Below, in pieces: positions 14,143 through 43,185 of a DNA stretch of 57,500 nucleotides. Below the pieces are notes generated by a model. That model saw only the letters and a list, made by a program, of their open reading frames with translations, did not search any database and had not been told where the DNA came from. The position numbers were made by a program, and so were the translations under genes. The DNA lies in the NCBI RefSeq assembly GCF_964340395.1, contig NC_135549.1, forward strand, positions 25,212,342 to 25,269,841, in the 5' to 3' direction. Positions within the stretch are counted from its first letter, which is position 1. Each line of letters begins with the position of its first letter. Source of the stretch: Glandiceps talaboti. Lineage: Eukaryota > Hemichordata > Enteropneusta > Spengelidae.

Positions 14143-15160
14143 CATACATGCATGCATTCACGCACACACGCACGCACGCACGCAGCCATATGCATGGGAA
14201 TAGGGCCGGAGGCTAGGAAGATTGGATACGATGAGACGGAGATATACAAAAAGACAGAGAGTCACACAAAGAGAAGCGTCGACGTAAACATCTGCCCTCT
14301 TTACGACACCTCTACCTAAAGTTTTGTCAGGGGAAAAATCTGCTTTATTTTGTGAGAATGAGAGAGGGGCAGGTAGGCACAAATAATAACAAGCAAAATT
14401 CAGAATGTACACAGTAGATTTCGTTTACGAAAATGGAAAATAATGGAAATTAAAAAAAACCACGATAACATTGTCGAACGTGATGCTTAATCTACCAACA
14501 GGTTTATGTGACACTTTCTAATTCTTCTGTACAGATATATCTTACGCTAAACTAAAACATAATTATATTAGCCCTTATTGTCTATAAACAACCTCATATC
14601 TACTCCCCAACACACCTAGATAATATTACAATATGTTAAGGTGCTTTGTATCCAAATGACAGTGTTGATTATTAAAATCTATGCATAAAACATCTGACCA
14701 CTGAGTGATGAAACATCCCATCATCTCGTTTTCAATTCCAAACAAAGCTACTGCCCAGTAGTTTTTGATATTAAGTGTTTGGACCAGAAACCATATGGAC
14801 TTCGGTTTATGTTACTAGGCGTGTCTATAAATATTGTCAAAAGCGTAACCATGGCAACAGTCGATGATCTATCTTCAACTCAAATAACAACAGAAAAGTT
14901 ACAATAAAAATCTACCCAGGCTTACCTCAGTTAACGCCGCCCATAAATCATCTGTCACCGTATTACCATACGCATGCGCATTTAGATAGTCCTTGTGAGC
15001 CTGGAGTACTATATCTTCGTCGAGTAAAGCCCTCAGTTGTCGCACAATACAAGACCCCTGTAAACGACATGGGAGAGCAAGAACAGATTTGAGAAACTAA
15101 ACAATCATTCTTAATAAATACAACAAAAACCGACCCACTTTCAACATATAGTATTGCCAG

Positions 15161-15213
<53 letters not shown>

Positions 15214-15572
15214 TAGCTGATAGATAGCATCAGTATTACCGTCTGCCTGATCACAGTGGGAGTAATAGAGTTTTTTTGATAGCCTACAGTTGATTGTCAT
15301 TTGAGACAGTATAGATATGTCCTACAAACACTGCAATTACAATAAACTCAATGAACCACAGGTTTTGGTCTGTCCAGCACATTGAAACACTTATGTTAGT
15401 GTTCCCATAAATAATTCATCCATTTGGAATGTTTGTCCACAAATTGCATGCAGTTAACACAACAGTGGTTTTACTGTGATATTTGTTTTCAGTTGATAAA
15501 ATTAACACAAAGGTTTAAACTTCAAACTTGGTGTAGATGAAGTAAATCAATCAATCAATTAATCAATCAATG

Positions 15573-15604
<32 letters not shown>

Positions 15605-18600
15605 CACTCATCCATTCGTCTATCTATCCATCCATCAACCAACCAACCAACAACCATCCATTCATCCATCCATCTCATCCGTCTGTTCGTTCGTTCATTC
15701 GTTCGCCAGTCGACGTTCGTTATAGTCATCCACTCACTCACTCACTCACTCACTCACTCACTCACTCACTCACTCACTCACTCACTCACTCACTCTCCCA
15801 CCCACCCACACATCCGTCCGTCAATTAGTCGATCAACCAACGGTGCTAAACAGTCAAATTGTTCACCACATGGTCCATGTAATTGAAATCCTATGGATAC
15901 AAATGTAACAGACAAATAGTGCATATTACCTTACTATATGTGATGGAATCAAACATACTGTTGATTTCATTGCTCCAACCAACTTCCTGAACAATAGGCC
16001 TAGAGGACGATGACCTGGAATCAACCCTGTATGCAGTTTCCATGTCCATAACATGAAACGAGTCCCACTGAGGAAATGATACATCGGAATTATTAAAAAC
16101 AAAACCTTCTTATTTTCAGCAATAATATGCAATTTATTGCACTTTCATAGGTTGTATAACTACGCATAACGTGGGGATGGGGGGGGGGAGGGGTGCACGC
16201 ATATTTTAAAGAAACAGCTAGTTGGCATGGTTAGGGGCACACATTTTGAAAAAAAAACAGTTGGTATGGTTACGCTTAGGGAGTCCCTGATAGGACAAAT
16301 TGCATATTATTGCTAGGACAAAATGGCAGAATTTCGCGCTGCATGCCTTCATTACGTGCAAATGTGTACATGTACATTACAACCAAATATAAGTTTTATA
16401 GATAATGATTGCGAAGGTTATTGATTTTAAACTTTTGTTTGTTAGAGAAATTATATTCTTTGAATATAAATGAGAGACTCAGAAAGGAAAACCACTTAAT
16501 AAAGTTACTTCGTACGACTTCATACATTCAAATTTTAAACACGACTTTAAAACACGATATATAGTTAAAATCTCATTTTGGCAACTCAGTTACTGTTAGG
16601 AGTGTGTGATAACTAAATGGAGAGCCTGTAAGTCAATTGACCATATCCCGATTATCAGAAAAACAAAAGATTGTGTAATTTGACCACTAGGAGCGCTGTT
16701 TGGATGCAGCTTTTGGACAGGAAGGTAGGGTCATTATAGTTGAGAAGTACATTGTGTAGCCGCCACAAGTTTTAAATATTACTATTTCCAAGGTTTTCAT
16801 TCATGGTCAGAAGTCAGTGATTTTGCATTTTTCAGTTCTCTGCTGTATTTGTCCTCACTTTTGTGTCAATCATGTATTAAGGATCACTTCGATTTCGATC
16901 CTTCAAATCCAAAAATGTACACAATTAACATTTTTTATTTCCAATCGTTTAAAAAAATATCAGACGTGCAAGTCTTTTTTCGATTGACTTTAACTTATTT
17001 TCAACCAGTGAGAGTTTTAACACTGATTCAGATCACTTAAAATATAGGAACTCATGGAGTTGTTTTAGCCCGATTCATATACAGCATGTCATTGTAACAC
17101 TCATTTTGTTACATTTCTGTTGGCAATGTCTTGCTACATAGATAACCGGAATATGGTTAATTTACCCTGCCAATGCCTTCCTCGTCAGCTTCAATATTAT
17201 GCAAAGGTTAAAAATTCAGCAATAAAAATGATCAGCACACTCACAAATTTCCAAGTCGGTTCTACTTGGTCCACTGCCATATAGGTAAGGAAACTAGCAT
17301 AGCCTTCATTCAACCATAAATGATCCCACCAGTCTAGAGTCACCAAGTTTCCAAACCACTTTGTATGATAAAAAAAGAGGAAAACAGTAAACATTTCATG
17401 TGTCCATAGCAGTGATATTTAGCTCTCTAAATTGACTGAATGTAGGGTATTACAATAGTGGGTTCTGGTCGATGATAAACAATACCTTATACCTGTCCAC
17501 ACTCTGTACCATAATCTAAAGGTAAACATTCTTACTGATGTGGTCGTATATGTTGTATACCTTGAGTATATAGTTGCCAAATACGCGGAATAAACTCAAA
17601 TCTTGTATAATCATAAGATTACTTTTAAATTGGTCATATGGATGAGGATTGGGTATTTATTTTAGATTTCGTATTTATAAAACAACATTATCATAGCTCC
17701 GTACTTGAGAAAAGGATGTGAAACAGCATTTACAAAGTCTGGATTTGAAACTCAATACATTGTAAAAAGCTTCTCTTTTTTTGTAAATGTGTAACACGTT
17801 TTTATTGGACATGTAGTAACAAGATTTTACACATTTATCAACATTTTGCAATTTATTGAGTTACAAACAAGGACTTGACATATGTTGTTTTATATTGATT
17901 TTCCAAGTAGGAAGCCATGATGATGAAATTGTTTTATAAACTAAAATAAAATCCAGAATGAATAGTCAATCCTCATCCATATGACAATTTTAACAGGTGG
18001 ATGACGTATGGGCTAAATGACAAATGACGTCAGAAGGATACTTTAAATAATTTGCAATTGATTTATCAAAGGACCCACATTTCACTGATAAATGACAATT
18101 TTCACCACGATACGCGCCATCTTACCATATATTAGTGGCGTTGTATTTGTATGAATCGGCCACAGAGGGCATTATCATAGTAATTGAGTAGCTCGGGTCA
18201 TTAGAAATATATATACATTGTGTAAATACACCCTATTCATGTTACTGTGCAATGGGGCTCTGTTTGATGCAACAATGCAGAAGCCAATCAGAAACTGTAC
18301 ATGCTACACTTTAAGATAGCAAGATTGAATGAATACATCTTCGTCAATGTGACATTTTGTCTAATTGAATTGAACTGAAGTGCTACCATAGTGGCGAGAC
18401 ATCAAATGCAGACGTCAAAACATTGGCGCCGGCGTGCCCGTATGTTCAAGTTGTTGCAGTATATGTATATATACATAGTTTATTTTGTAGTCTGGAAATT
18501 ATTATTTTGCTAACTTAATATAGAACATGCTGTTTCTTATTGGTTTCTGTGTAGATGTATCAATCAGAACCGGTGAACGGCACGGTAACCTGAAACTGGT

Positions 18601-21600
18601 TGTAAATAGAACTATTGTTAGGCCCCTTTAGGCTGCCTACGAGTGACACAAACGAATAACAAGAACAGTACATATAAAATACATTCAATGTACATGTACT
18701 TACCATGTGGGCCAATTCGTGGGCAACTATGAGGGCAACGGTTTGTTTTCTAGCTGGCGTATTGACCTCAGGGTCATAAATCATTGCACCTTCACTGTAC
18801 AAAATTAACCCCCAATTCTCCATAGCACCAGCCGCAAACTGTGGAACGGCAACCATATCTGTCGATAAATAGAAATAGTCGATTTAAATCAAATTTGCAT
18901 AAAACATCAATAATAACCTTTGGTTAATTAAAAATATGCATTGTAAAATTATCTAGATGAGAGAATTACGCATTGAATCCATTTCTTTGGTGACCTGGTA
19001 AGGCAAATAAATAAATATGATAACTAATGAAACGAATAAATGTTATGATAATAGTGTGTATGTATGTATGTATGTATGTATGTATGTATGTATGTATGTA
19101 TGTATGTATGTATGTATGTAGGTAGGTATAGATATAGGTAGTATCTCAGACAACGAATTTTTTGTCTGTGATTTGAGGTAGAATGGAACATGTTACGTAC
19201 CCATCTTTGGTAGGGGGTATACTATTCCGTAATGCTCTTCGAAGAATCTTAGCATTTGGATACCAACATGAAGAGAGTAGTTCGCTGCTTCGATGTAGTC
19301 AGGCTGCGACCAGACACGGAACTGGGGAGAAAGAGGTACATTTGAGAGCTTTTCAGGAATATCTTCTTTTTTTTAAAAATCAGATGACTTAAATTAACAT
19401 GACATGAAGGTCGCGATGGATGGAGGAAAGGAAAATTTAGCAAATAATTCTAGCAATCTCATTGTAAAGTTTCATTTATGTGTAATTCCTACATATCGCA
19501 GGTGCATCGCTGATTAGACTTTACCACTATGACACAGGGAGCCTAGGCACCGTGTTAAAAACAAATAAACAAACAACCAACCAACCAACACGTTGTTTGT
19601 ATAGATAGTATAATATAGAAACATACATGTATAGTATATTATTTTCAATAGTATATTGGCCTGTATATACATGTATACATATAGTTATCCATAAGTTAAA
19701 ATGATATTTGATTTACCCATGCATATTTGTGTGTGTGTGTGTGTGTGTGTTTGTTTGTTTGTTTGTTTGTTTATGTGTGTGTGTGTGTGTTTGTTTGTTT
19801 GTTTGTTTGTTTGTAACATGGTTCGTGGGCTCCTGTGCGTAAACTTGAATGATTTGTAAACGTATCTGCCATAGCTTTCCAGGAGGTCATACCATTGAAA
19901 TGATTCATATATATAGTTTGTTTTGTCTTTCTACATACATTTGAAGTCTATATCGGGAACGTGGCCATATACTCTATAACTGTTATTTCCATTACCGTGA
20001 ATCCATTATCAACGATTTCCAGGTATGGAAAGTCAGACACCAGTATAGCTATCAAGTAGGTTGGCATGAGGACAGTTGTATCGAATTTAGTTTCTAGCCA
20101 ATCCTCTTCAAGGTAGGTTTCTTGAACTACAGGCATATTACTGAGAGCGTGTCTTTTGTCTCTGTGTACTATGATAATGTCAAAGGTCGCTTTGAAATTG
20201 GGTTCGTCGAAACATGGGAATGCTTTACGTGCTGCTGTTGCCTGGAATTGAGTGGCTACAAGATCGCTATAGAAATGAAAAAGAAATGATAATATTAATA
20301 ATAACTATATTAGTTACGTTTTGATGTGGCGCTTTCCATCTCTGTGGCTCATTACAAAACGCCAACACTGCATGAAAGGGTGGCGTTTCGGGTTCCATAC
20401 ACAGGCCAGTCACAAAATGGAACTGTAGCGATTCCGGATTCAAACGCCACCCTTTCATGCAGTGTTAACATTATTACCACGAATCGACCATCATTACTCC
20501 ACATAATTATTGAGTATTTACAGGGAAAAATTAAATAATTGTATGGGATTCATCGGATCTCAAAAAATTGAACTTCTTTAGATTTGCGAGGGTCATATAG
20601 CGTTATTTGCATGGAATGAGTAGCACTGGAAACTTGAACTTGAATCAGCATTACAATTATTTCCTAGCACTATTTTATCGATTACTGAAAGAATACGCCT
20701 ATCATACGAGTTTCTAATTCTGACTGGTCCATTAAAAACGAAAACTACATAAACTGTTTGTTCACCATTTTGTTTGCAAGGAAATTGTCGATCTGTTAGT
20801 TGCGAGCAATTTTTATAGTGGGAGTATTTTTTGTTCTCTTTTTTTGACAATATCGCATTATTTTTGTTCTTCTTCTTGTTTTTAACTGAGCATGGATGTT
20901 AGTTTATAGAATTTACAAAGTAACTAGCAAACAGTGCAAGACTTAAAGTTCTGAAGCGTAATAGGAATACTTTAGAAGAAATTCATACAATGACGTCAGT
21001 TGTTTATATGTCTATCATAGACAGCATACCCATTACTTCATACTTACACGACCTCTGGTCCATCATTGTAAAAACTCCTATACATTCCGTGAAAATCAAG
21101 GATCAACGGCCCTTCGTATTTCATATGAATCGTGTAATCTTCTCCTGCCTGCAATGGTACAGCAGTTTCTATAAACACAAGTTGGAGGTCATCATCTTCG
21201 TACACGTTGGAAAGTTCTACTTCAGTTAACGTACTATCCATGACATGAGTGTCATCTAAATGAACAGTCATTGATCGTCGATGTACCTTGATGGTGCTGG
21301 TTGCAACGTAACAATGCACTGAAATCAGTACATCTCCTTCAAACGAGTATTGCAGCTCTCCGTCTTCAGGATCCAGGTAGAGTTTATTTGTCACAACGTA
21401 GTGACTCGGTCTAACATCGTCTGATAGACGACCGTCGAATGGCTCAGCTTCCGCTGGAGTTGGGTCATCAGGAACTGCAGGCATCGGTGGACATTCATCG
21501 GAGGTGTCATCAATAACGTTCATCGTTCCGGCACAATGACCGCTACTTCCACTGGGGACAAAATGAAATAGCAGAGCTACTCCAAAGAGAAGTAAAACTA

Positions 21601-21724
21601 CCACAGCCACCAACAAGACGAAAGTAGTTTTCGAAATATAGCAGCCATTAGATTTACTCTTTGAGGATTGGATATCCTCCTCAAATGGTTCCTTGCTAGC
21701 CGCCATCATCGTATACACTCCCAA
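6246..21724 (-). CDS. Gene B: complete M1 aminopeptidase (aminopeptidase N-like), 17 coding exons
   Basis: Membrane-anchored zinc aminopeptidase of the APN type. Exons: 21724-21048, 20266-19996, 19321-19201, 18858-18704, 17358-17245, 16067-15930, 15057-14926, 13972-13797, 12593-12505, 11858-11725, 11113-10910, 9892-9816, 9355-9248, 8205-8035, 7585-7469, 6884-6821, 6566-6246. All have GT-AG borders, and they sum to 3069 nt (1022 aa plus stop), slightly longer than the roughly 970 aa typical of vertebrate APN. By my count the membrane anchor is near residues 33-57, GAMEN at 367-371, HELAH at 403-407, third zinc ligand Glu426 in exon 5 (WLNEGYA) and catalytic Tyr490 (TYSKG). Exons 9-17 encode the beta-sandwich and the helical ERAP1_C-like domain, ending in a conserved motif (INxMFD is upstream; [16 protein letters not shown] is near the end). 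A Ser/Thr/Lys-rich tail of about 55 residues follows. It is flanked by tandem paralogues A and C in the same orientation. Substrate preference cannot be read from sequence. Confidence 0.93.
6929..7116. repeat. (CTGT)n / (CCGT)n microsatellite in intron 15 of gene B
   Basis: About 185 bp of tetranucleotide repeat: CTGT units, then CCCG and CCGT interruptions, then CTGT again. It starts about 45 bp upstream (on the minus strand) of the acceptor of exon 16 (6884), so it sits where the branch point and pyrimidine tract would be. Confidence 0.95.
7608..7724. repeat. (AT)n microsatellite
   Basis: About 115 bp of alternating AT with a few C interruptions at its left end, in intron 14 of gene B, just beyond exon 15. 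Confidence 0.95.
10195..10264. repeat. (TTTG)n microsatellite
   Basis: About 17 units of GTTT in intron 11 of gene B. Confidence 0.95.
11278..11451. repeat. (TGACA)n and (TTACA)n pentanucleotide repeats
   Basis: Two related pentanucleotide arrays at 11278-11345 and 11398-11451 flank a copy of a phrase (atattgtgtgtacctccagaat) that also appears near 11230-11260. The region therefore looks like a small internal duplication in intron 10 of gene B. Confidence 0.85.
14010..14190. repeat. Compound (CAGT)n, (GGCA)n, (CATA)n, (CGCA)n microsatellite
   Basis: Four successive tetranucleotide motifs, the CATA block being 14089-14150. It begins about 40 bp upstream (minus strand) of the acceptor of exon 8 of gene B. 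Confidence 0.9.
15161..15211. repeat. (GTT)n trinucleotide array
   Basis: About 17 GTT units in intron 6 of gene B. It would read as poly-Gln on the minus strand but is intronic. Confidence 0.95.
15545..15800. repeat. Compound (AATC)n, (CATC)n, (GTTC)n, (ACTC)n microsatellite cluster
   Basis: A series of tetranucleotide arrays that drift from AATC through CATC and CCAA to GTTC and then ACTC (15728-15796), in intron 6 of gene B. Confidence 0.9.
19053..19130. repeat. (TATG)n microsatellite
   Basis: About 17 TATG units ending in two TAGG units, in intron 3 of gene B. The homologous intron of gene A (739-1393) lacks the expansion and keeps only a short gtacgtatgtag remnant near 940. Confidence 0.9.
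19727..19815. repeat. Alternating (GT)n and (TTTG)n microsatellite
   Basis: GT, TTTG, GT, TTTG blocks in succession, in intron 2 of gene B. Confidence 0.9.
20361..20466. repeat. Short hairpin element in intron 1 of gene B
   Basis: A 25-bp exact inverted repeat (arm aacactgcatgaaagggtgg and its complement) separated by a loop of about 52 bp. The homologous intron of gene A lacks it, so it arrived after the A/B duplication or was lost from A. It looks like a tiny MITE; no target duplication was identified. Confidence 0.6.
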
Positions 21725-22075
21725 ACTGAAGAATACAGTATCAGATAAATTGAACAGAGACGCGGTGATTCCTGACAGCAGGACTCTACAATAACTGGAC
21801 TAAAGGATATACTATTCAATTGAACTAAATTCTAGATGATAATGATAGAACACTCGTGACCATCCAAATTGGGCATTATCTTTTTACACTTTGGTCTTCA
21901 TCACGTGATGACCAGACAGTAAAAGGAACCAGGGGACAAGATAACAATTGAACCTTTGCCTCTCGTACAATCGGAGCAAAATAGTTTGGTTGACAGTATC
22001 ATAGGTAGGGGTGAAGGTTTTATCTTTGAGACTGCGAAAGAGGATTCCTAGGACACAATGGTGAATATGTTAAGG
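21725..22075 (-). promoter_or_regulatory. Presumed 5' UTR and promoter region of gene B
   Basis: Paralogous to the flank of gene A, with small indels. Similarity stops abruptly near 22075, marking the end of the duplicated unit. The upstream flank of gene C (39850-40080) does not resemble it, so gene C may be controlled differently. Confidence 0.45.
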
Positions 22076-23605
22076 TTATGAAAAAAAGGCGTATAAAAAA
22101 TCACTAAATCTAACCTAACTGTTATAAATTGATTCAGACTTTGTCGATGGACACTAACTTGATATCTTTGTTATTTATAACTTTACTTTGAAAAGATTCC
22201 TCTATGGTATATAAAGGTGATTGAACTTGTCACAAAGTTACGCTTGAAATCGCCGACTCATCAAGAAGAGAAACATGATGTTGCAAAACAATCAGGTAAA
22301 CTACTTAGTAAATAAGGCTATATGTAGACTGCTTCATTAGTTGTAACAGTGTGATGAAAATAGTTGTAAAACTTACAAACGTTAGGCAACTTTTAGACGT
22401 GTATGTCCGAATATGTAGAGAATTTGGATTATTGTTGAAAGTACTACAACAGGAGACACGCAAGCAGTAACACGAGGGATTTGTGTGATTCATAAACGGA
22501 ACTTGAAATTCGTTTGTGAATGTAGCTATGAAGTATAGCGGCCATAACATTGTTCTTATGATACGATGAATGTCTGTCATACTGTCAACGTGCTGTGCCG
22601 TGTGTTATTAATCCAATTCATCATTTATTAATTGTAACGTTCACTGTTTGTAATAGGTACCACTTGTTACTGCTTCCACGTCATCGGTTGTAGATATTAA
22701 AGGGCAAACTAGCCTGAAATGCACATTGCCCCGTTCTAGAGGAAAACACCCTTTTAATAAGTACAAACTCCACGTTAAACTCTGTCTACTATTGACTCGA
22801 ACTAATTAATCGAATTGAATTGAACAGCAATATGTGATAAGACAGTCGTATATCGTTATATACATATATGGGTTATGTAAACAGGTGAGGCGGAATGCAT
22901 CGTAATATTTGTGTTAGTGCCCATCTTCAATATTTGTCACCCTGACAACGTTAACACAATGTGTCTATTTACATTTATTTACAAGTCTGGTGTTATTTTG
23001 TGGATACTGCACCTATTTTGTTTGTTAATAAGATCTTTGACAGGGTTTCCATCAATGTACGACATCACCAAAACACCATCTGCCTTAAGCTTACTCACCG
23101 ACTTTCAATCAATATGATACAGTTTCTGAACAAGATATAGGAACAAGTGTACGTGTACGAATAACTATACTTCTATACGTTGTAAGGATAACAACGCTTG
23201 CGAGGAACTTCATACAACTATAAACGTGAAATGACATCATCACCCCAATTTGCGTTTAAATGTTATCTTTATTTCACAGCGTATATATCAAAGTTCAACA
23301 TATGAGCTGGACATTGTACGTACATTGGAGTTCACTGCAGCTAGTACGCTTCTGTGTCAGGAGTGAGATAACTGTATGATCACATAGACAATCTATAAAT
23401 GCGACGAAAATAAGTATATTACATTATACAAAATCCACATGACAATAATTTAGTACCATCAAATGTCAAATCAAGTATATTTATACTTGACATCAAACTT
23501 ATTTATTTACGGTAATGAAAACTTTTAAAACTTGCATTTGTTTCTGGTTACTCTGTATCAATCTTTAAAAATTCAAAAGGATTGTCATAAACACAGCTAG
23601 TGTTT
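22076..23605. other. Intergenic region between gene B promoter flank and gene C end
   Basis: AT-rich with no recognisable exon, RNA gene or transposon. The right end is the expected 3' UTR of gene C. Short open frames inside it have no family resemblance. Confidence 0.4.
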
Positions 23606-39849
<16,244 letters not shown>

Positions 39850-40650
39850 GTCGTCAAATCGTTCTTTGCTAAACGAGTAAACAAATGAGATTTGGATAAA
39901 AGCTCAACTTGTACAGTATAATATTAATCTATAAACTCGTGATATCCAAAGGTATGGTACATAGACTATATATCGATCGATGACCTGAATAGATACTATT
40001 CCATACACATTTTTGGTCTAAAATCAATATTTTAGTATCTTTTACCAATAAATGTAGATATAGAGACGGAAATTGTAACTTGAAGACTTTCGTGCACCCT
40101 TCTTGTGTTATTTTAGAACTACTCTGTTTTTGACAATTATCGGTCCAGCAGATCTGATATATGAAGGGTCACTAATAGTCTAACTCTCTACCAGTGGTTT
40201 GGAATCATCTCTTCACCGTACCCCTTCAGATTCGATGTTACGGATAGCACTAGACTAGCTCACTGGTGACACACTGGACCCATGTGCATCGTGACGTCTA
40301 CACGGTCAACGAACTTCTTGCTGCAAATAAAACTATCCCAATACAGCAACACTGTTTTATTCCTAATCCGCCAAACCTGAAGATCAAACTGGTTTGGTTT
40401 ATAGTATAAGTTTGTATAGTATAAGTATTATTTCTTTATTTTAGACCTTCAAAAAAGTTGCACATTAGAGGGAAAACAATATACAGCTACAAAATAAAGA
40501 AAAAACTGACAAAAATATCAAAGTATACATAAATAATTTTTCAAGAAATTGAAGAGAAATTTAAATTAGGCGTCTGAGTCAACGCAGCTACGAATTAAAG
40601 TATAGGTTTATACTCTCAATAACATACCTACCAAATGTCAAGAGCTGCGC

Positions 40651-40824
40651 CAATCTGATTAAAATCTGATGTTAGATAGGCTGGTTTTCCTGTATTTACC
40701 TTTATTCCATCGTTTTACGTGAGTTTTTTTTCCTGGGCGAACGCACGTAAAAGACGCAATAACGATGGAATAAAGGTAAATACAGGAAAACCAGGCTATC
40801 TAACATCAGATTTTAATCAGATTG
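40651..40824. mobile_element. Hairpin element (MITE-like), 64-bp arms
   Basis: Left arm 40651-40714 and right arm 40761-40824 are reverse complements with one visible mismatch, around a 46-bp loop that itself contains a second short inverted pair (ttttacgtg / cacgtaaaa). No coding content. The near-perfect arms indicate a young insertion or a locus kept by base pairing. It lies upstream of gene C, beyond its presumed promoter. Confidence 0.75.
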
Positions 40825-40936
40825 GAGCTGCGCATGCTTACATTAAAGCGATGATGTAAAATTCAAAATATTCTTGACCACCGCATAGTTATCATTGATT
40901 GCGCCTCTAAGGTTAGACTTGATTAAATCTCTTCTT

Positions 40937-41052
<116 letters not shown>

Positions 41053-41304
41053 GTTGAACTGTGTTCTTTTGTGTGAAATAATGATCTGAGTGAGAGGTTG
41101 CGAAATAGTAAGGGGGCTGCACCCTGGTAAACCACTAGTAACTGGGGAATTAACGAAACGTTTGAAGAATACGAGATTAATAAACAAAAAAATCTCGTAA
41201 GAGACTCAGTGATCCCAGTCTACACTAAGGTAAAAAAACTAACAGCAAGCTACATTTATAGTGCGCGCACGTCTCAGTAATATAGTTACACACATTACAG
41301 CACC

Positions 41305-41754
<450 letters not shown>

Positions 41755-42552
41755 AATTTAACGACATTACAATTAGCCCTGTGGTTCTACCGCAGGTCTT
41801 AAAAGTTTCATATTTGCATCGTCATCCTTGGGTAGAATATGTGATACATGTATATCAAGGTTTTAGCAGTTACAAACTTCTGAAAATAGGAAATCGTAAA
41901 GTTGAAACGCAGTTGTCAATATTAATATGTCTTGTTTAATATTATTGCAAAGATTGTAAAGTTCGTTGGAACATCTAAAGTGCAGTGTGATTGTGATGAT
42001 TCATAGCTCTTCAGAAGCAATTTGATTAAATGTATATTTGCCTTGTCGAGTCGTCCAATATTTGATTTACTTTATAAAAACATACAAGGTATCTATGGTG
42101 TTAAACTCAGGTCATTGCGCCATCACATGATAGTTGAGCACGCGGTCTACGGTCGGCCTTTAGTATGGACGCCTACCCACATCACTGTTGATGTGCATTA
42201 AAAGTCGGAAGACATAATTCCCTATATGCTACCCCTGTCCGTTCCATCAGTCTAGTGGCCCAAGTTAACTCTTGCAACATATACAGTATATGAACGACCG
42301 CTGCAGTATTTTAATACCGCCTTGAGTATTTAATACAATCAAGTCCACGTGCAAGTAGTGACGCATTCATTTTAGTATGTCGCTTCCACACCATAGACAA
42401 GACGACCTTTTGGTTATCTTTCAGTGTGTGTTGTAACTGTCAGTGCACTCAACCCTTGTGTAGATTTTAGAGACGAGAACCAATCATAATCTGTGTCTCT
42501 CCCTCAAACGAGATCATTACTACATGCAATATGACGCTGGGGTGAAGGTCAC

Positions 42553-42560
42553 TATAAAAG
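42553..42560 (+). promoter_or_regulatory. TATA box candidate
   Basis: TATAAAAG followed by GG, a strong consensus match, placed about 222 bp before the ATG of a possible first exon (42782). It fits a plus-strand promoter with a start near 42585. Function is inferred only from the match and context. Confidence 0.4.
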
Positions 42561-42781
42561 GGCAAATGATTGGACCAGATATAGTTAATACATTGAACAT
42601 TTCTTATAAAAATTGTCTTGATGCAGTATGCACGTATGAATGTTCAATATAGAGACAAGTCATATTATATATGTGACAATACCAGGATGATTTGTAGGCA
42701 TAATATATTGTCATATACTTTGAAGTGATGGTATGATTTGACTGAGTTTGTCATTGTTGATAGAGCTAGCACCGGGTACAG

Positions 42782-42855
42782 ATGGCAACAATTGTAATAG
42801 TATCTACTATCGCTGCTGCATGTGGAATAGGTTGCTGCCTTAAGACTATGGACCA
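42782..42855 (+). CDS. Possible first coding exon with signal-peptide-like N-terminus
   Basis: An ATG in good context (cagATGg) opens a short frame starting MATIVIVSTIAAACGIG, hydrophobic and rich in small residues, as in a signal peptide or anchor. After about 24 codons there is a consensus splice donor (cca|gtaagt at 42856). A TATA box lies 222 bp upstream. No second exon could be identified downstream, where a LINE and microsatellites follow, so the gene is unnamed. It might equally be a chance frame. Confidence 0.3.
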
Positions 42856-43118
42856 GTAAGTAAAGATATAGTTCTACTCATTTTAACTAGTTAATTAATT
42901 AATTAATTAATTAGTGCGTATATGGTCATATCGTTTTGCTAAGTAAAGTCGTGAAGTATGGTACAACATTCCATTATATTTATTTCCTTATTCATTTACA
43001 TGAGAAAGGTTATATGGGCAGTTTAATATATTTTGTACATCACAAAGCTCCTCCAAATTAATACATTTCGAATGCCTAAATAGCGAAAATGAGTATACCG
43101 CTCTCAGTTAAAAAAACA

Positions 43119-43185
43119 ACCCAGTTCGAATTAGGATTCAAATCTAGGTCTACATGAGAAACACCGTTGTACTGACAGAGCTATG
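43119..43185 (-). mobile_element. tRNA-like sequence, probably a SINE head
   Basis: On the minus strand an A-box-like phrase (tagctctgtcagtac) and a B-box-like phrase (gatttgaatcct) lie at tRNA spacing. The terminal stem does not pair well, so a functional tRNA gene is unlikely. It does not match the SINEs at 28.3 and 31.8 kb. Confidence 0.35.

Noticed and set aside
15541-15800. CRISPR-like regular repeat array
   Set aside because: These are contiguous tetranucleotide microsatellites without spacers, and the genome is eukaryotic.
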